Shown here: piece by piece, positions 8,343-16,141 of the stretch
Numbering within the stretch: position 1 is the stretch's first letter
How the letters are laid out: each line of letters starts with the position of its first letter
Virus record (IMG/VR): IMGVR_UViG_3300009537_002640
Location: 62,001 to 126,000 of that record
Origin: a virus
Direction: 5' to 3' (one strand)
DNA: 64,000 nt
Made by a program: the position numbers and the translations under genes
The notes under the pieces: generated by a model
What the model was told of the DNA's origin: nothing
Databases searched by the model: none
Seen by the model: only the letters and a program-made list of their open reading frames with translations

Positions 8343-9637
8343 GTCTTATCTCCAGACATCTCCTTTTTGAAAATGGTCACTGAGCGCTCACCTTCTAGAT
8401 ATTTATCTATAGCGTCTTCTTTTACAGCCTGACCAACAAACTTAAGACTCTCTTTCATAGCATTGATTGTTTGAGTAATGTGTTCTGGTTTATGAGCCCA
8501 AATCACATTTACATTTGTACCCATGAGAATGCCTCGCTTAACCATTTCTTGATGAAACAAATCCTTAACGCCGCCTGGGTCATCAGTCTCGAACTTAGCT
8601 ACTAATCTTGGTCCGATGCCTACCATATGGGCATTGATACCATTCTGCTTGCATAGTTGATTAAATGCCTCTCTAATTGCTGCGCCTTGAGTCCAAAGAT
8701 AAGGATAGATATCATTCTTACCTTCCTTTAGTTCCTTAACAGTCTCTATAGCAGCAGCTATAGAGCAAGCCTCGCCACCAAATGTTGAGGAGAAGAAAAC
8801 ATGGTCTAGCTCTTGCATATACTTCCTCTTGCCCGCAAGAACTGAGATTGGCATCCCATTAGATATCGCCTTACCAAACGTAGCCATATCTGGAACAACC
8901 CCATAGTATTCTTGTGCGCCACCTAATGCCAGCCTAAAACCAGTTATCATTTCATCGAATATTAGAATAGTTTCATACCTGTCACACAGCTCTCTTACGC
9001 CCTCTAAGAATCCTGGCTTAGGAGGGTCTAGAGCAACTGGCTCCATAATAACTGCTGCAAACTTTCCAGTCTTAAGCTTCTCTTCCAAACTGTCCAGATT
9101 GTTATATTCAAATCGTTCTACCAGAGACTTTAGACACTTTGGTAGCCCGTAATCTCTTGGGGTAGCTGCAGCAAAGAAATCTGCCCAACCATGATAATGG
9201 CCTTCTGGACTCAATATATGCTCCTTGCCAGTATGTGCTCTGGCAACACGGACAGCAATAGAAGTCACATCAGAACCATTCTTGCCATACCTAACCTGCT
9301 CAGCACATGGAATTACATCATATAGAAGTTCAGCAAGCTCTACCTCTACAGGGTGCATTAGGGAAAATACGCTGCCTTTCCTAATTTGCTGTTCCACTGC
9401 CTTAACTGTTCTTTTATGCGAGTATCCCAAGATAACAGCACCGAGGCCACATGGATAATCTATATACCAGTTGCCATCTACATCCTTTACCTTACAGCCT
9501 TCACCGCGCTCTAAATAGATTGGATGAACCCCGAAGACATATTGGTCGGGAGCCTTACTCATTGTTTGCGTACCACGAGGCATCAATTCAACTCCTCGCT
9601 TCCACAGTTCTAATGACTTAGTAATTTTTCTTGACAT
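8339..9637 (-). CDS. class III PLP aminotransferase, glutamate-1-semialdehyde aminomutase-like
   Basis: This 432-aa protein closely follows the GSA-aminomutase fold. It has GxGLGAVILGYSH, the GHYHGW loop near 146-151, FDEM with Asp228 for the PLP pyridine nitrogen, and FGKAISNG with Lys256 as the Schiff-base lysine. Heme synthesis is an unlikely role for it. Class III aminotransferases of this type occur beside SpsF cytidylyltransferases and NeuB genes in surface-glycan loci, where they probably aminate a keto-sugar or acyl intermediate. It overlaps the hexapeptide acyltransferase by 4 nt, so an aminate-then-acylate pair is likely (inference). All catalytic residues are present. Confidence 0.85.
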   Translation of the reverse strand: MSRKITKSLELWKRGVELMPRGTQTMSKAPDQYVFGVHPIYLERGEGCKVKDVDGNWYIDYPCGLGAVILGYSHKRTVKAVEQQIRKGSVFSLMHPVEVELAELLYDVIPCAEQVRYGKNGSDVTSIAVRVARAHTGKEHILSPEGHYHGWADFFAAATPRDYGLPKCLKSLVERFEYNNLDSLEEKLKTGKFAAVIMEPVALDPPKPGFLEGVRELCDRYETILIFDEMITGFRLALGGAQEYYGVVPDMATFGKAISNGMPISVLAGKRKYMQELDHVFFSSTFGGEACSIAAAIETVKELKEGKNDIYPYLWTQGAAIREAFNQLCKQNGINAHMVGIGPRLVAKFETDDPGGVKDLFHQEMVKRGILMGTNVNVIWAHKPEHITQTINAMKESLKFVGQAVKEDAIDKYLEGERSVTIFKKEMSGDKT

Positions 9638-9649
9638 GTTAAACTCCTC

Positions 9650-10210
9650 TTATTGCCATTCCTGCAATTTGTAAAAACGGTGGGCTGCTAGATAATCCCC
9701 CTCTAAAAAATACTCTTGTGGGATAACGCAATACTCTTTGAACCCATTTCTATCTAGCACTTTAATAGAGCCTATGTTGCCTTCTACCACACCCGCTTCA
9801 ATCTTATTCATGTTGAGTCTATTGAAGCAATAATCTGAGAGAAGACTCACTACCTCGGTAGCTATACCTGCACCCCAGTAGTTTTCTTCCCCTATCATGT
9901 ATCCAACTTCTGCTCGTCTAGAAATCCAATCAATGCTATTTATAGATGTTGTCCCTATATAGTTGAGATACTCGTTGTCTTGAACTAGTGCATCCTTAAC
10001 TTTATCATAGGACAAATTGGACATCATTGCGAACCTCATTTCCCTTTGTCCATCTGGAATTGTTATTTCCTCTCTACACAAAGGTATGCGACCGGCGAAC
10101 ATATATCTATTAACCCTATGGTCATTAAGCCAATCTATGTATTTAGCAGTCACGTGACGGTCTGTGAATTTTACCAGTCTAACCTTGCTGCCCTTCAAGT
10201 ATTCCATCAC
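9650..10210 (-). CDS. GNAT acetyltransferase, RimJ/RimL type (PseH candidate)
   Basis: The 186-aa protein shows the GNAT order: an N-terminal strand (SKVRLVKFTDRH), a helix around DWLND, IGTTSINSIDW, AEVGYMIGEENYWGAGIATEVVSLLSDY (acetyl-CoA binding motif A, about 105-132) and NIGSIKVLDRNGF (motif B). PseH, which acetylates the 4-amino group of the altrosamine intermediate in pseudaminate synthesis, belongs to this class. The other Pse enzymes nearby make PseH the leading role. A GTG at 10210 or an ATG at 10207 could be the start; both overlap the stop of the 83-aa gene. Confidence 0.75.
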   Translation of the reverse strand: MMEYLKGSKVRLVKFTDRHVTAKYIDWLNDHRVNRYMFAGRIPLCREEITIPDGQREMRFAMMSNLSYDKVKDALVQDNEYLNYIGTTSINSIDWISRRAEVGYMIGEENYWGAGIATEVVSLLSDYCFNRLNMNKIEAGVVEGNIGSIKVLDRNGFKEYCVIPQEYFLEGDYLAAHRFYKLQEWQ

Positions 10211-10458
10211 ATCACCCGCGTGTATTTTATTTCATCCGTATCTTGCCTAAACTCTACAGCGAACTTCTTAATCCTTCGCATATCACTTCCGCGAACCTCG
10301 GTGCGCTTAAATACACCTTGTTTAATAACCTCTCTCCAGCTCACATAAACAACAGTCCACTCTTTGCCAGAGTTTCTAGAGGTGCCATCTTCAGCATACA
10401 ACTTGGCTTCCTTTGTTAATACAGCTTCATATAGCTTTACTATAGCTGGGTCTATCAT
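10207..10458 (-). CDS. small hypothetical protein (83 aa)
   Basis: I do not recognise this protein. It is 83 aa, basic, with no membrane segment or Cys. Its beta-rich middle (WTVVYVSW) precedes an Arg-rich stretch (RRIKKF). It overlaps both neighbours by 4 nt, which supports real translation. The first residues MIDP followed by a Leu-Tyr pair recall the 80-aa protein at 18.3 kb, but the rest does not align convincingly by eye. Confidence 0.6.
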   Translation of the reverse strand: MIDPAIVKLYEAVLTKEAKLYAEDGTSRNSGKEWTVVYVSWREVIKQGVFKRTEVRGSDMRRIKKFAVEFRQDTDEIKYTRVM

Positions 10459-10877
10459 TGTTTACCTCCCAATTGATCCATAGCTCGTGCAACAAGTTCA
10501 CTGGAACTCTGTGCCTTTTCACCACCTAGATTCCATACGAGCTTTATGTCTAGTTCTTCACACAAAGCAACCTCGGGAGTATTTTCATTCTTCCTGTCGC
10601 CACCATTCCCAAAATACATCACACCGGCCCTATGTTCCCTTAGAGCCTCACACACCGTATCGTCGCTGTCGTCAACTGGAACTACATACTCTACGTTTTC
10701 AAGATTCAATAATATCTCGCAGCGTTCTTCCCATGGCATAAACACGTAGCCCTTCTTTCTCTTGAGCCAGGCGTCACTATTGAGGATGATAAGAACTTTG
10801 TCCACTTTAGCAGCATCGTTTATCATCCTCAGGTGCCCAATATGCAACGGGTCAAAACCACCAGACAAAGCTATCAT
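10455..10877 (-). CDS. TagD/HldE-type nucleotidyltransferase (cytidylyltransferase-like)
   Basis: The 140-aa protein carries the complete signature GGFDPLHIGH at 6-15, the HxGH motif of the nucleotidyltransferase alpha/beta-phosphodiesterase family. KVLIILNSDAWLKRKKG and MPWEERCEIL follow, matching the layout of glycerol-3-phosphate cytidylyltransferase and the ADP/CDP-forming domain of HldE. It would activate a phosphorylated polyol or sugar with CTP or ATP. GT-B enzymes resembling CDP-glycerol users at 5.3-7.5 kb and 19.8-20.9 kb are plausible consumers (inference). It overlaps its neighbours by 4 nt on both sides. Confidence 0.8.
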   Translation of the reverse strand: MIALSGGFDPLHIGHLRMINDAAKVDKVLIILNSDAWLKRKKGYVFMPWEERCEILLNLENVEYVVPVDDSDDTVCEALREHRAGVMYFGNGGDRKNENTPEVALCEELDIKLVWNLGGEKAQSSSELVARAMDQLGGKQ

Positions 10878-11587
10878 ACCATTGCATCCTTTATAGCCTT
10901 ATTTAAGTCTCCGTGCTTATCATACTCTCTTGTTAAAGCTACCAACATATCGTAATCTTCTTTAGTATCGAATGAAAAATCTTTGATTTTCTGACTGATT
11001 TGACTATTAGGCCGATTATTTAGAAATGGATAAATATCATACTTGGTGCCTACCCTGTACATATATGGGCTAACGTGCTCTCTCATCTGTTGGTCTTTGG
11101 CATATTTCCATGTTTCAGCCAACATCCAATAAGGAAATATTTCTACATCAGTTCCGTCTGGATATGGATTAGGAGATATCAACCCATTGTTTCCCATAAA
11201 GCCATTGTATCCTCTACTAAGATATTCAATCAACATTTCGTCTATGATATATCCTTGAATGAGAGGACAGTCTGCCGTAACCCTAACTATTAGGTTAATT
11301 CCCACTCTTCTGGCTGCTTGGAAATATCTATCCACTAAATCGTCAGAATCTCCAAAATAAACACTAAACCGGCCGTCCACAACTTCAGTAAACTCACCCT
11401 TGCTGTCTCGCTCTAAAAACTCTTGTTTATCATACTCTGGCATAGCAAGCACAATCCTCTGTGGTACTGCTGCACTCTTAACACCTTCCAAGACTCGCTG
11501 TAATGTATATTTGCCATTGATATCCTGATATGTCTTTCTAGGAAATCTATTAGAACCTGTGCGTGCCTGAATTATAACTCCAATCAT
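10874..11587 (-). CDS. spsF: SpsF-type cytidylyltransferase (CMP-nonulosonate synthetase, PseF candidate)
   Basis: The 237-aa protein starts MIGVIIQARTGSNRFPRK, the QAR-x-GS-x-R-x-P-x-K nucleotide loop of SpsF/NeuA-like enzymes. It continues with GDSDDLVDRYFQAA and RVTADCPL, both diagnostic of SpsF. I place the start at the ATG at 11587 because GGAG lies 6 nt upstream; the frame extends four codons further to a TTG without a better ribosome site. SpsF accompanies SpsE/SpsG in nonulosonate loci such as the B. subtilis sps operon, and PseG and NeuB genes sit directly upstream here. It most likely makes the CMP-sugar of the Pse/Leg branch. Confidence 0.85.
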   Translation of the reverse strand: MIGVIIQARTGSNRFPRKTYQDINGKYTLQRVLEGVKSAAVPQRIVLAMPEYDKQEFLERDSKGEFTEVVDGRFSVYFGDSDDLVDRYFQAARRVGINLIVRVTADCPLIQGYIIDEMLIEYLSRGYNGFMGNNGLISPNPYPDGTDVEIFPYWMLAETWKYAKDQQMREHVSPYMYRVGTKYDIYPFLNNRPNSQISQKIKDFSFDTKEDYDMLVALTREYDKHGDLNKAIKDAMV

Positions 11588-11632
11588 TCTACACTCCAAC
11601 TTATAAAAGCTTTCGCACCTACCCCCTAAGAT

Positions 11633-11660
11633 ATTATGGTAAGTGCCCGAATAAACACAA
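11633..11660 (-). promoter_or_regulatory. weak candidate internal promoter ahead of the spsF gene
   Basis: The 88-nt gap between pseG and spsF is one of the few long gaps in this operon. On the minus strand it contains TTGTGT (11660-11655), a 16-bp spacer and CATAAT (11638-11633). The -10 matches five of six consensus bases and the -35 only three. A leader of about 45 nt would follow. AT-rich DNA gives such matches by chance, so confidence is low. Confidence 0.25.
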
Positions 11661-11675
11661 TATTACCTGCTTAGT

Positions 11676-12527
11676 TTAACTGCTTGTTTTGACATTATTT
11701 AAATCCTCGATAATGCTACATATTCTAGCAGAACCCCTGCCATCAATATAGCTCTTAGCGAATCTACTCAAAGACTCTCTTTTGTAACTACTCTCTAACA
11801 ATTCCTCCACATGGCCCTTAAGACGCAACATATCACTCTCTATACATCCCTCTGGAAACATTTTTATGTTAGTGAGCTGATGTTCATACTGAGGAATTGC
11901 GATTGTGGGTAGCCCGAAACACATAGCTTGTATCAGAGTAAGCCCACCGTTAGTTATTCCTATCATACAGTCTTGCATGGCGTTATAGTAGTCATCCTCA
12001 GTTAAAACCTCTACGTTCTTAAAAAACATCTTGAAATTAGAATGGTTTATACTCCTAGCCACTATCACTGGCACATCCATAGATTCTAGCATTCTGACTA
12101 CTCTGTATGCCAAATTATTAGCGTCAAAGCCTCCCATGGCAACAAATGCTGTTTTAGACTTAGTGTCCAGTCTATATGTTTCGCTATAAGAGGGCTTCGG
12201 TATAGCAAAGTACTTCGCGCCCTGATACTGTGCAAGTGGATTATAAATAGCGCTAACGCTTGCGTCTACCAACTCTACATCTTCTTCGGCACCATCTATA
12301 AGCACAACCTTTACTCCCGCAGCTTTCGCCTTAAGTATCAAGTCCCTTTGGGTGTGTATATGGTCAACTACAAGAACCTTTGCTTCTGGATTACATTCCC
12401 TATTCTGAACCCAAGATGTAACATGACCTCTGGAGGATAGTTCGCGTGCAATTTCCAATAATCTGTATAAATGCCCGGTACCTATTTCACGCTTCTCTCC
12501 ATGTTCACAAAACAAAGAAACATGCAT
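11676..12527 (-). CDS. pseG: PseG/SpsG-like UDP-sugar hydrolase
   Basis: PseG removes UDP from the 2,4-diacetamido-trideoxy sugar to release the NeuB substrate. This 283-aa protein has the catalytic region GTGHLYRLLEIARELSSRGH, with His19 in the G-x-GH-x-x-R loop of PseG. The GT-B C-terminal half contains VAMGGFDANN, GITNGGLTLIQAM and GLPTIAIPQ, matching the UDP-binding glycine-rich turns of PseG and MurG relatives. Its start codon shares a base with the stop of the NeuB gene upstream (TAATG), so the two are coupled. It provides the fourth step of the Pse pathway in this cluster. Confidence 0.85.
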   Translation of the reverse strand: MHVSLFCEHGEKREIGTGHLYRLLEIARELSSRGHVTSWVQNRECNPEAKVLVVDHIHTQRDLILKAKAAGVKVVLIDGAEEDVELVDASVSAIYNPLAQYQGAKYFAIPKPSYSETYRLDTKSKTAFVAMGGFDANNLAYRVVRMLESMDVPVIVARSINHSNFKMFFKNVEVLTEDDYYNAMQDCMIGITNGGLTLIQAMCFGLPTIAIPQYEHQLTNIKMFPEGCIESDMLRLKGHVEELLESSYKRESLSRFAKSYIDGRGSARICSIIEDLNNVKTSS

Positions 12528-13351
12528 TATGAATATCTCCTATAAGGCACTGACCCTTGTTCTATATCCTGCAACCCTATCGTACCATCTCCAAGCATTG
12601 ACTCATGTTCGCGTATGGCATCTATCATGTCTCTCATCATTCTTGGGTCAGCTGATACAGCATTATCTGGAGAGCCATCATTCAAGTCAAGCGTAAAGTG
12701 CTTTTCTACAACTGTAGCTCCCATAAATACAGATAGGGATGGGACTAAAATATCATTAGTGTGGTCACTATACCCAACCTCTATCCTTCCGTGCAATAAC
12801 CTGCGTAAAGTTTTAATTGCACTCAGGTTTACCTCATGTTCTGGTGTTGGATAAGAAGAAACGCAATGCAACACGGCCAGTGAATTTACGTCTGGCAAGC
12901 ATGTGAGTGCGCTAGAAAGCTCAGCCGGGTTAGCCATTCCAGTAGACATCACTACCTTTAGTGCCGCATATCTTTTTGCACACTCGTTAATTAGAACCAA
13001 TTGAATGCGGTTTGTTAAGTCCATAGATGCTATCTTAACCCTTCTAACCCCCAGGTCTTCAACTAAGAATGCTAAAGAGTGCTCGTCAAACGGAGTGGAA
13101 AAAAATTCAATGCCAACTTTATCAGCGTGCCACTTAACATCAGCCGTTTGCTCATAGGACAGCTCGCACCTCTTTAGAATCTCGTATGCCCCTTGAGATG
13201 GATTAGACCTAAGGTCCGCCTGATAAGTTTGAAACTTAATGGCGTCTGCCCCGGCCTCTTTGGCTGCTTCGACAAGAGCCATTGCTTTTCCAACATCACC
13301 GCCATGATTTATTCCAGCTTCTGCAATTATAAACGCTTCTTTCTGATACAT
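12527..13351 (-). CDS. NeuB/PseI/SpsE-family nonulosonic acid synthase (second copy, no SAF domain)
   Basis: The 274-aa protein has all barrel motifs of PseI/SpsE: AEAGINHGG, KFQTYQ, FFSTPFD, KIASMD, STGMA, LHCVSSYPTP, GYSDHT and VVEKHFTLD. Unlike the copy at 0.6 kb these are near-consensus. It stops at VPYRRYS, exactly where the SAF domain normally begins. I chose the ATG at 13351 because an AGAGGAG site lies directly upstream; a longer frame would run into the glmS coding region. The gene order glmS-neuB-pseG-spsF makes it the synthase of the main pathway, using PEP and the PseG product. Confidence 0.9.
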   Translation of the reverse strand: MYQKEAFIIAEAGINHGGDVGKAMALVEAAKEAGADAIKFQTYQADLRSNPSQGAYEILKRCELSYEQTADVKWHADKVGIEFFSTPFDEHSLAFLVEDLGVRRVKIASMDLTNRIQLVLINECAKRYAALKVVMSTGMANPAELSSALTCLPDVNSLAVLHCVSSYPTPEHEVNLSAIKTLRRLLHGRIEVGYSDHTNDILVPSLSVFMGATVVEKHFTLDLNDGSPDNAVSADPRMMRDMIDAIREHESMLGDGTIGLQDIEQGSVPYRRYS

Positions 13352-13362
13352 CTTCTCTCCTC

Positions 13363-15111
13363 TTACTCCACAGTTACACTTTTGGCCAAATTTCTTGGCT
13401 TGTCTATATTGCACCCGCGCAAATCAGCTACATGATATGCCAATAACTGAAGCACCACTGACGCTGTAAATACCGTGGCACTTTCGTGGTGTTCTGGTAT
13501 CTTAATGACTTTATCCACAATATGTTCTGCCAACTCATCGTTTTCGCCTACCACTGCAATTGTAAAAGCACCCCGAGCCTTTACTTCTTCAATATTGGAT
13601 AATACCTTTGGATACACATTACTGTATCTATCTGCTATAAAAATACATGGCACGTTGTGATGTATCAAAGCTATGGGGCCATGCTTTAGTTCACCAGCCG
13701 GATAAGCTTCGGCATGCACATATGAAATCTCTTTTAGTTTCAGGGCTCCCTCTTGAGCAATCGGCACTCCATAGCCCCTACCTAAAAAAAACATAGAGTT
13801 TGCATGATAGATATTTTTTGCTGCTTGCGCAATATTTTGTTCCTGTTGTAACACTTGCTCCATCAATTCTGGAACCCTATATACCCAATCCGGCAAATCC
13901 ACTAATGCATTTGCCAACATAAACAACACGGCCACTTGAGCAGTAAAAGACTTGGTTGAGGCCACACTAATCTCAGGACCAGCCCATGTACAAATACTGG
14001 CGTCAGCCTCTCGTGTCATTGTAGAACCAAGGCGATTAATTACAGTCAGAACATATACATTTTTTTCTTTTGCGAGCTTGATAGCCTCTAGAGTATCAGC
14101 GGTCTCTCCTGATTGACTTACTGCGACCATCACTACATCATCATCCAGAACTCTATTATAGTATCTAAGCTCTGATGCTAATCTAACATCACAATCTATC
14201 CCTTTCGATTCAAAATATATTTGGGCGGTTAGGCAAGCATGATAGCTGGTACCGCATGCAGTGAGCAGGATTTTCTTGTTCTGAAATTGATTCTTCTCAA
14301 CCAGTTCCATAATAGGAACCAGATTTCTTTCCCAGCATTCCCTGATAACTTCTGGTTGTTCAAAAATCTCTTTGTGCATATAGGTATCATGATTTTGATG
14401 CCCCAAGACACCAAACACATCACTCATAATACTAATCGTTTCTGCTCTTGTCTCGTTGCCATTTGCATCGTATAGTTTAATAGAGCCTGATGCAAGTTCA
14501 GCTGTTTGACCATCTTTCATCACTATAGCCTCACTGGCATGACCAATAAGCGCATAGATATCAGACGCCACCGCTGCACCTTTCTCGCAAACACCAATTA
14601 CCAGTGGAGATTGTTTACACGCCAACACTATTTTATCTGGCTCATTTGGAGACATTGCTACGAACGCATAAGAACCCTTGAGCAGTGGAAGGGTCTGTTG
14701 GAGCCGCATAAGTAATGTTCCATCGAAGCTATTAATAACACCAGCGGCTATTTCGGTGTCTGTTTGGGATACTGGATTATACCCCTCGGACAATTCTTTG
14801 TAGTTCTCTATTATCCCATTGTGTACCAATATTACATCACCCACCATATGCGGATGTGCATTAGTTTCATTCGGCTCCCCATGCGTGGCCCATCGTGTAT
14901 GACCAATAGCTATAGAAGATTTAACTGCTGTATCTAGCTTTTTGAAAAGATTAGATACCTCGCCCTTGGCTTTGATTAAGCTCACGCCATCCTCAAGCAA
15001 GTACGCTATACCCGCTGAATCATAGCCCCTATACTCCAAGGTTTTAAGCCCGTGCTTAACATTATGAATCGCATTCTTAGCGTCACTAATGAAGCCTACT
15101 ATTCCACACAT
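13363..15111 (-). CDS. glmS: glutamine:fructose-6-phosphate aminotransferase (isomerizing)
   Basis: The complete 582-aa enzyme starts MCGIVGF, with the N-terminal Cys2 nucleophile of the glutaminase domain (about 1-220) and RGYDSAG and GHTRWATHG motifs. Two SIS isomerase domains follow, with ACGTSYHA, VSQSGETADT and STKSFTAQ, and it ends with the classical DKPRNLAKSVTVE tail that closes the active site. It makes glucosamine-6-phosphate, precursor of UDP-GlcNAc, the substrate of PseB. A phage copy would lift the precursor pool during infection. Length is slightly below the E. coli 609 aa. A GAGGT site precedes the ATG. Confidence 0.95.
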   Translation of the reverse strand: MCGIVGFISDAKNAIHNVKHGLKTLEYRGYDSAGIAYLLEDGVSLIKAKGEVSNLFKKLDTAVKSSIAIGHTRWATHGEPNETNAHPHMVGDVILVHNGIIENYKELSEGYNPVSQTDTEIAAGVINSFDGTLLMRLQQTLPLLKGSYAFVAMSPNEPDKIVLACKQSPLVIGVCEKGAAVASDIYALIGHASEAIVMKDGQTAELASGSIKLYDANGNETRAETISIMSDVFGVLGHQNHDTYMHKEIFEQPEVIRECWERNLVPIMELVEKNQFQNKKILLTACGTSYHACLTAQIYFESKGIDCDVRLASELRYYNRVLDDDVVMVAVSQSGETADTLEAIKLAKEKNVYVLTVINRLGSTMTREADASICTWAGPEISVASTKSFTAQVAVLFMLANALVDLPDWVYRVPELMEQVLQQEQNIAQAAKNIYHANSMFFLGRGYGVPIAQEGALKLKEISYVHAEAYPAGELKHGPIALIHHNVPCIFIADRYSNVYPKVLSNIEEVKARGAFTIAVVGENDELAEHIVDKVIKIPEHHESATVFTASVVLQLLAYHVADLRGCNIDKPRNLAKSVTVE

Positions 15112-15119
15112 TTATTACC

Positions 15120-15833
15120 TCACCATGCACTTAGTCCACCGTCTACTACTAAATTCTGTCCCGTAATATAACTAGAGAGTGGGCTGAGCAAAAATAGAAT
15201 TGCATTCACAATTTCTTCAGGCTGTGCCATTCTTTGCATAGGCACTCGGTCTGAATATAGAAAATCGAATTGGGCATCATGGTTCTGCTGGATGCCGCCA
15301 GGACTCACTGCATTAACTCTAACACCCCTGGAAGCTAACAATACAGCTTGATATTTGGTTAACTGTATTACTCCTGCCTTAGATGCGCCATAAGCTACAG
15401 CATTGAATTCTTTTTCATCTCCCATATAAATACGAAAATCAGGACTGAGACATCCATATATACTAGCAACATTAACTATGCTAGCATTTTTGAGAGATTT
15501 GCTAAACCAATATATACAACTATTGGTTCCTGAAACATTAACGGAGAGCGTCTTTTCGAACTCATCTCTAGTAACATGTTTATCTGTACCTTTACATCCA
15601 ATCGCAGCGTTGTTAACCAAACCATCCAGGTACCCATATTTTGCGGTCACCCTGTGAAATAATTGAGATATAGAATGCTCATCAGACAAGTCCAAATCAT
15701 AATCGGCGTCATGTAAATCTGCACCTATGGGATTTGCTCCCTCTACGGTTAAGGCTCTCATAATATGCTGACCCAGAAATCCAGCCGAACCAGTCACCAA
15801 TATATTCTTGTCTTTAAGTTGGAATGTACACAT
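15120..15833 (-). CDS. short-chain dehydrogenase/reductase (SDR)
   Basis: The 237-aa classical SDR has TGSAGFLG at 14-21 (cofactor loop), NNAA at 74-77 and a catalytic Ser124-Tyr148-Lys152 triad (YGASK). It ends with TGQNLVVDGG, the usual C-terminal motif. SDRs of this kind are found in nonulosonic-acid clusters (PtmA of Campylobacter is one) and as sugar oxidoreductases. It lies between glmS and the aminotransferase. The substrate cannot be deduced. The glycine loop reads G-S-A-G-F-L-G rather than the more usual pattern, which suggests a slightly extended-SDR-like cofactor site. Confidence 0.85.
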   Translation of the reverse strand: MCTFQLKDKNILVTGSAGFLGQHIMRALTVEGANPIGADLHDADYDLDLSDEHSISQLFHRVTAKYGYLDGLVNNAAIGCKGTDKHVTRDEFEKTLSVNVSGTNSCIYWFSKSLKNASIVNVASIYGCLSPDFRIYMGDEKEFNAVAYGASKAGVIQLTKYQAVLLASRGVRVNAVSPGGIQQNHDAQFDFLYSDRVPMQRMAQPEEIVNAILFLLSPLSSYITGQNLVVDGGLSAW

Positions 15834-15834
15834 A

Positions 15835-16140
15835 TCAATACTCTATATACTGAATCATATTTCCTATAAAATCTGCCAGGTTTCCCTCATCTATCTCTAT
15901 ATTTTCTTCTCTGATATTAAGCCCGCCATCTTTACTCATGAACTTAGATATAACCCTGTTGTCTCTAAGGGCCATCTTGTAAAAAGTCTTAGCTGCCCCT
16001 TTAACAGAATCATCAGAGTTGTTCAAAGTAATATTACAATTGGAAACAACCACCTTGAGATTCTTCTCTCGTATGTTATCCAGAGTCTTATCGAACTCTC
16101 CCATGTCACATGTAATATTACAATTAGTTATACTTAGCAT
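15835..16140 (-). CDS. hypothetical protein (101 aa) with repeated NCNIT motif
   Basis: This protein is not recognised. It is acidic, with no membrane segment. The tetrapeptide-plus pattern NCNIT occurs twice, at about residues 6-10 and 34-38, each on a predicted beta-strand, hinting at a small internal duplication. It sits 1 nt from the SDR start region and 1 nt from the aminotransferase stop, so it is part of the operon. It could be a small accessory factor for one of the two enzymes. Confidence 0.6.
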   Translation of the reverse strand: MLSITNCNITCDMGEFDKTLDNIREKNLKVVVSNCNITLNNSDDSVKGAAKTFYKMALRDNRVISKFMSKDGGLNIREENIEIDEGNLADFIGNMIQYIEY

Positions 16141-16141
16141 C

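Noticed and set aside
13352-13414. N-terminal extension of the second NeuB by 21 residues
   Set aside because: It would run through the end of glmS, and a strong AGAGGAG site sits before the internal ATG at 13351.
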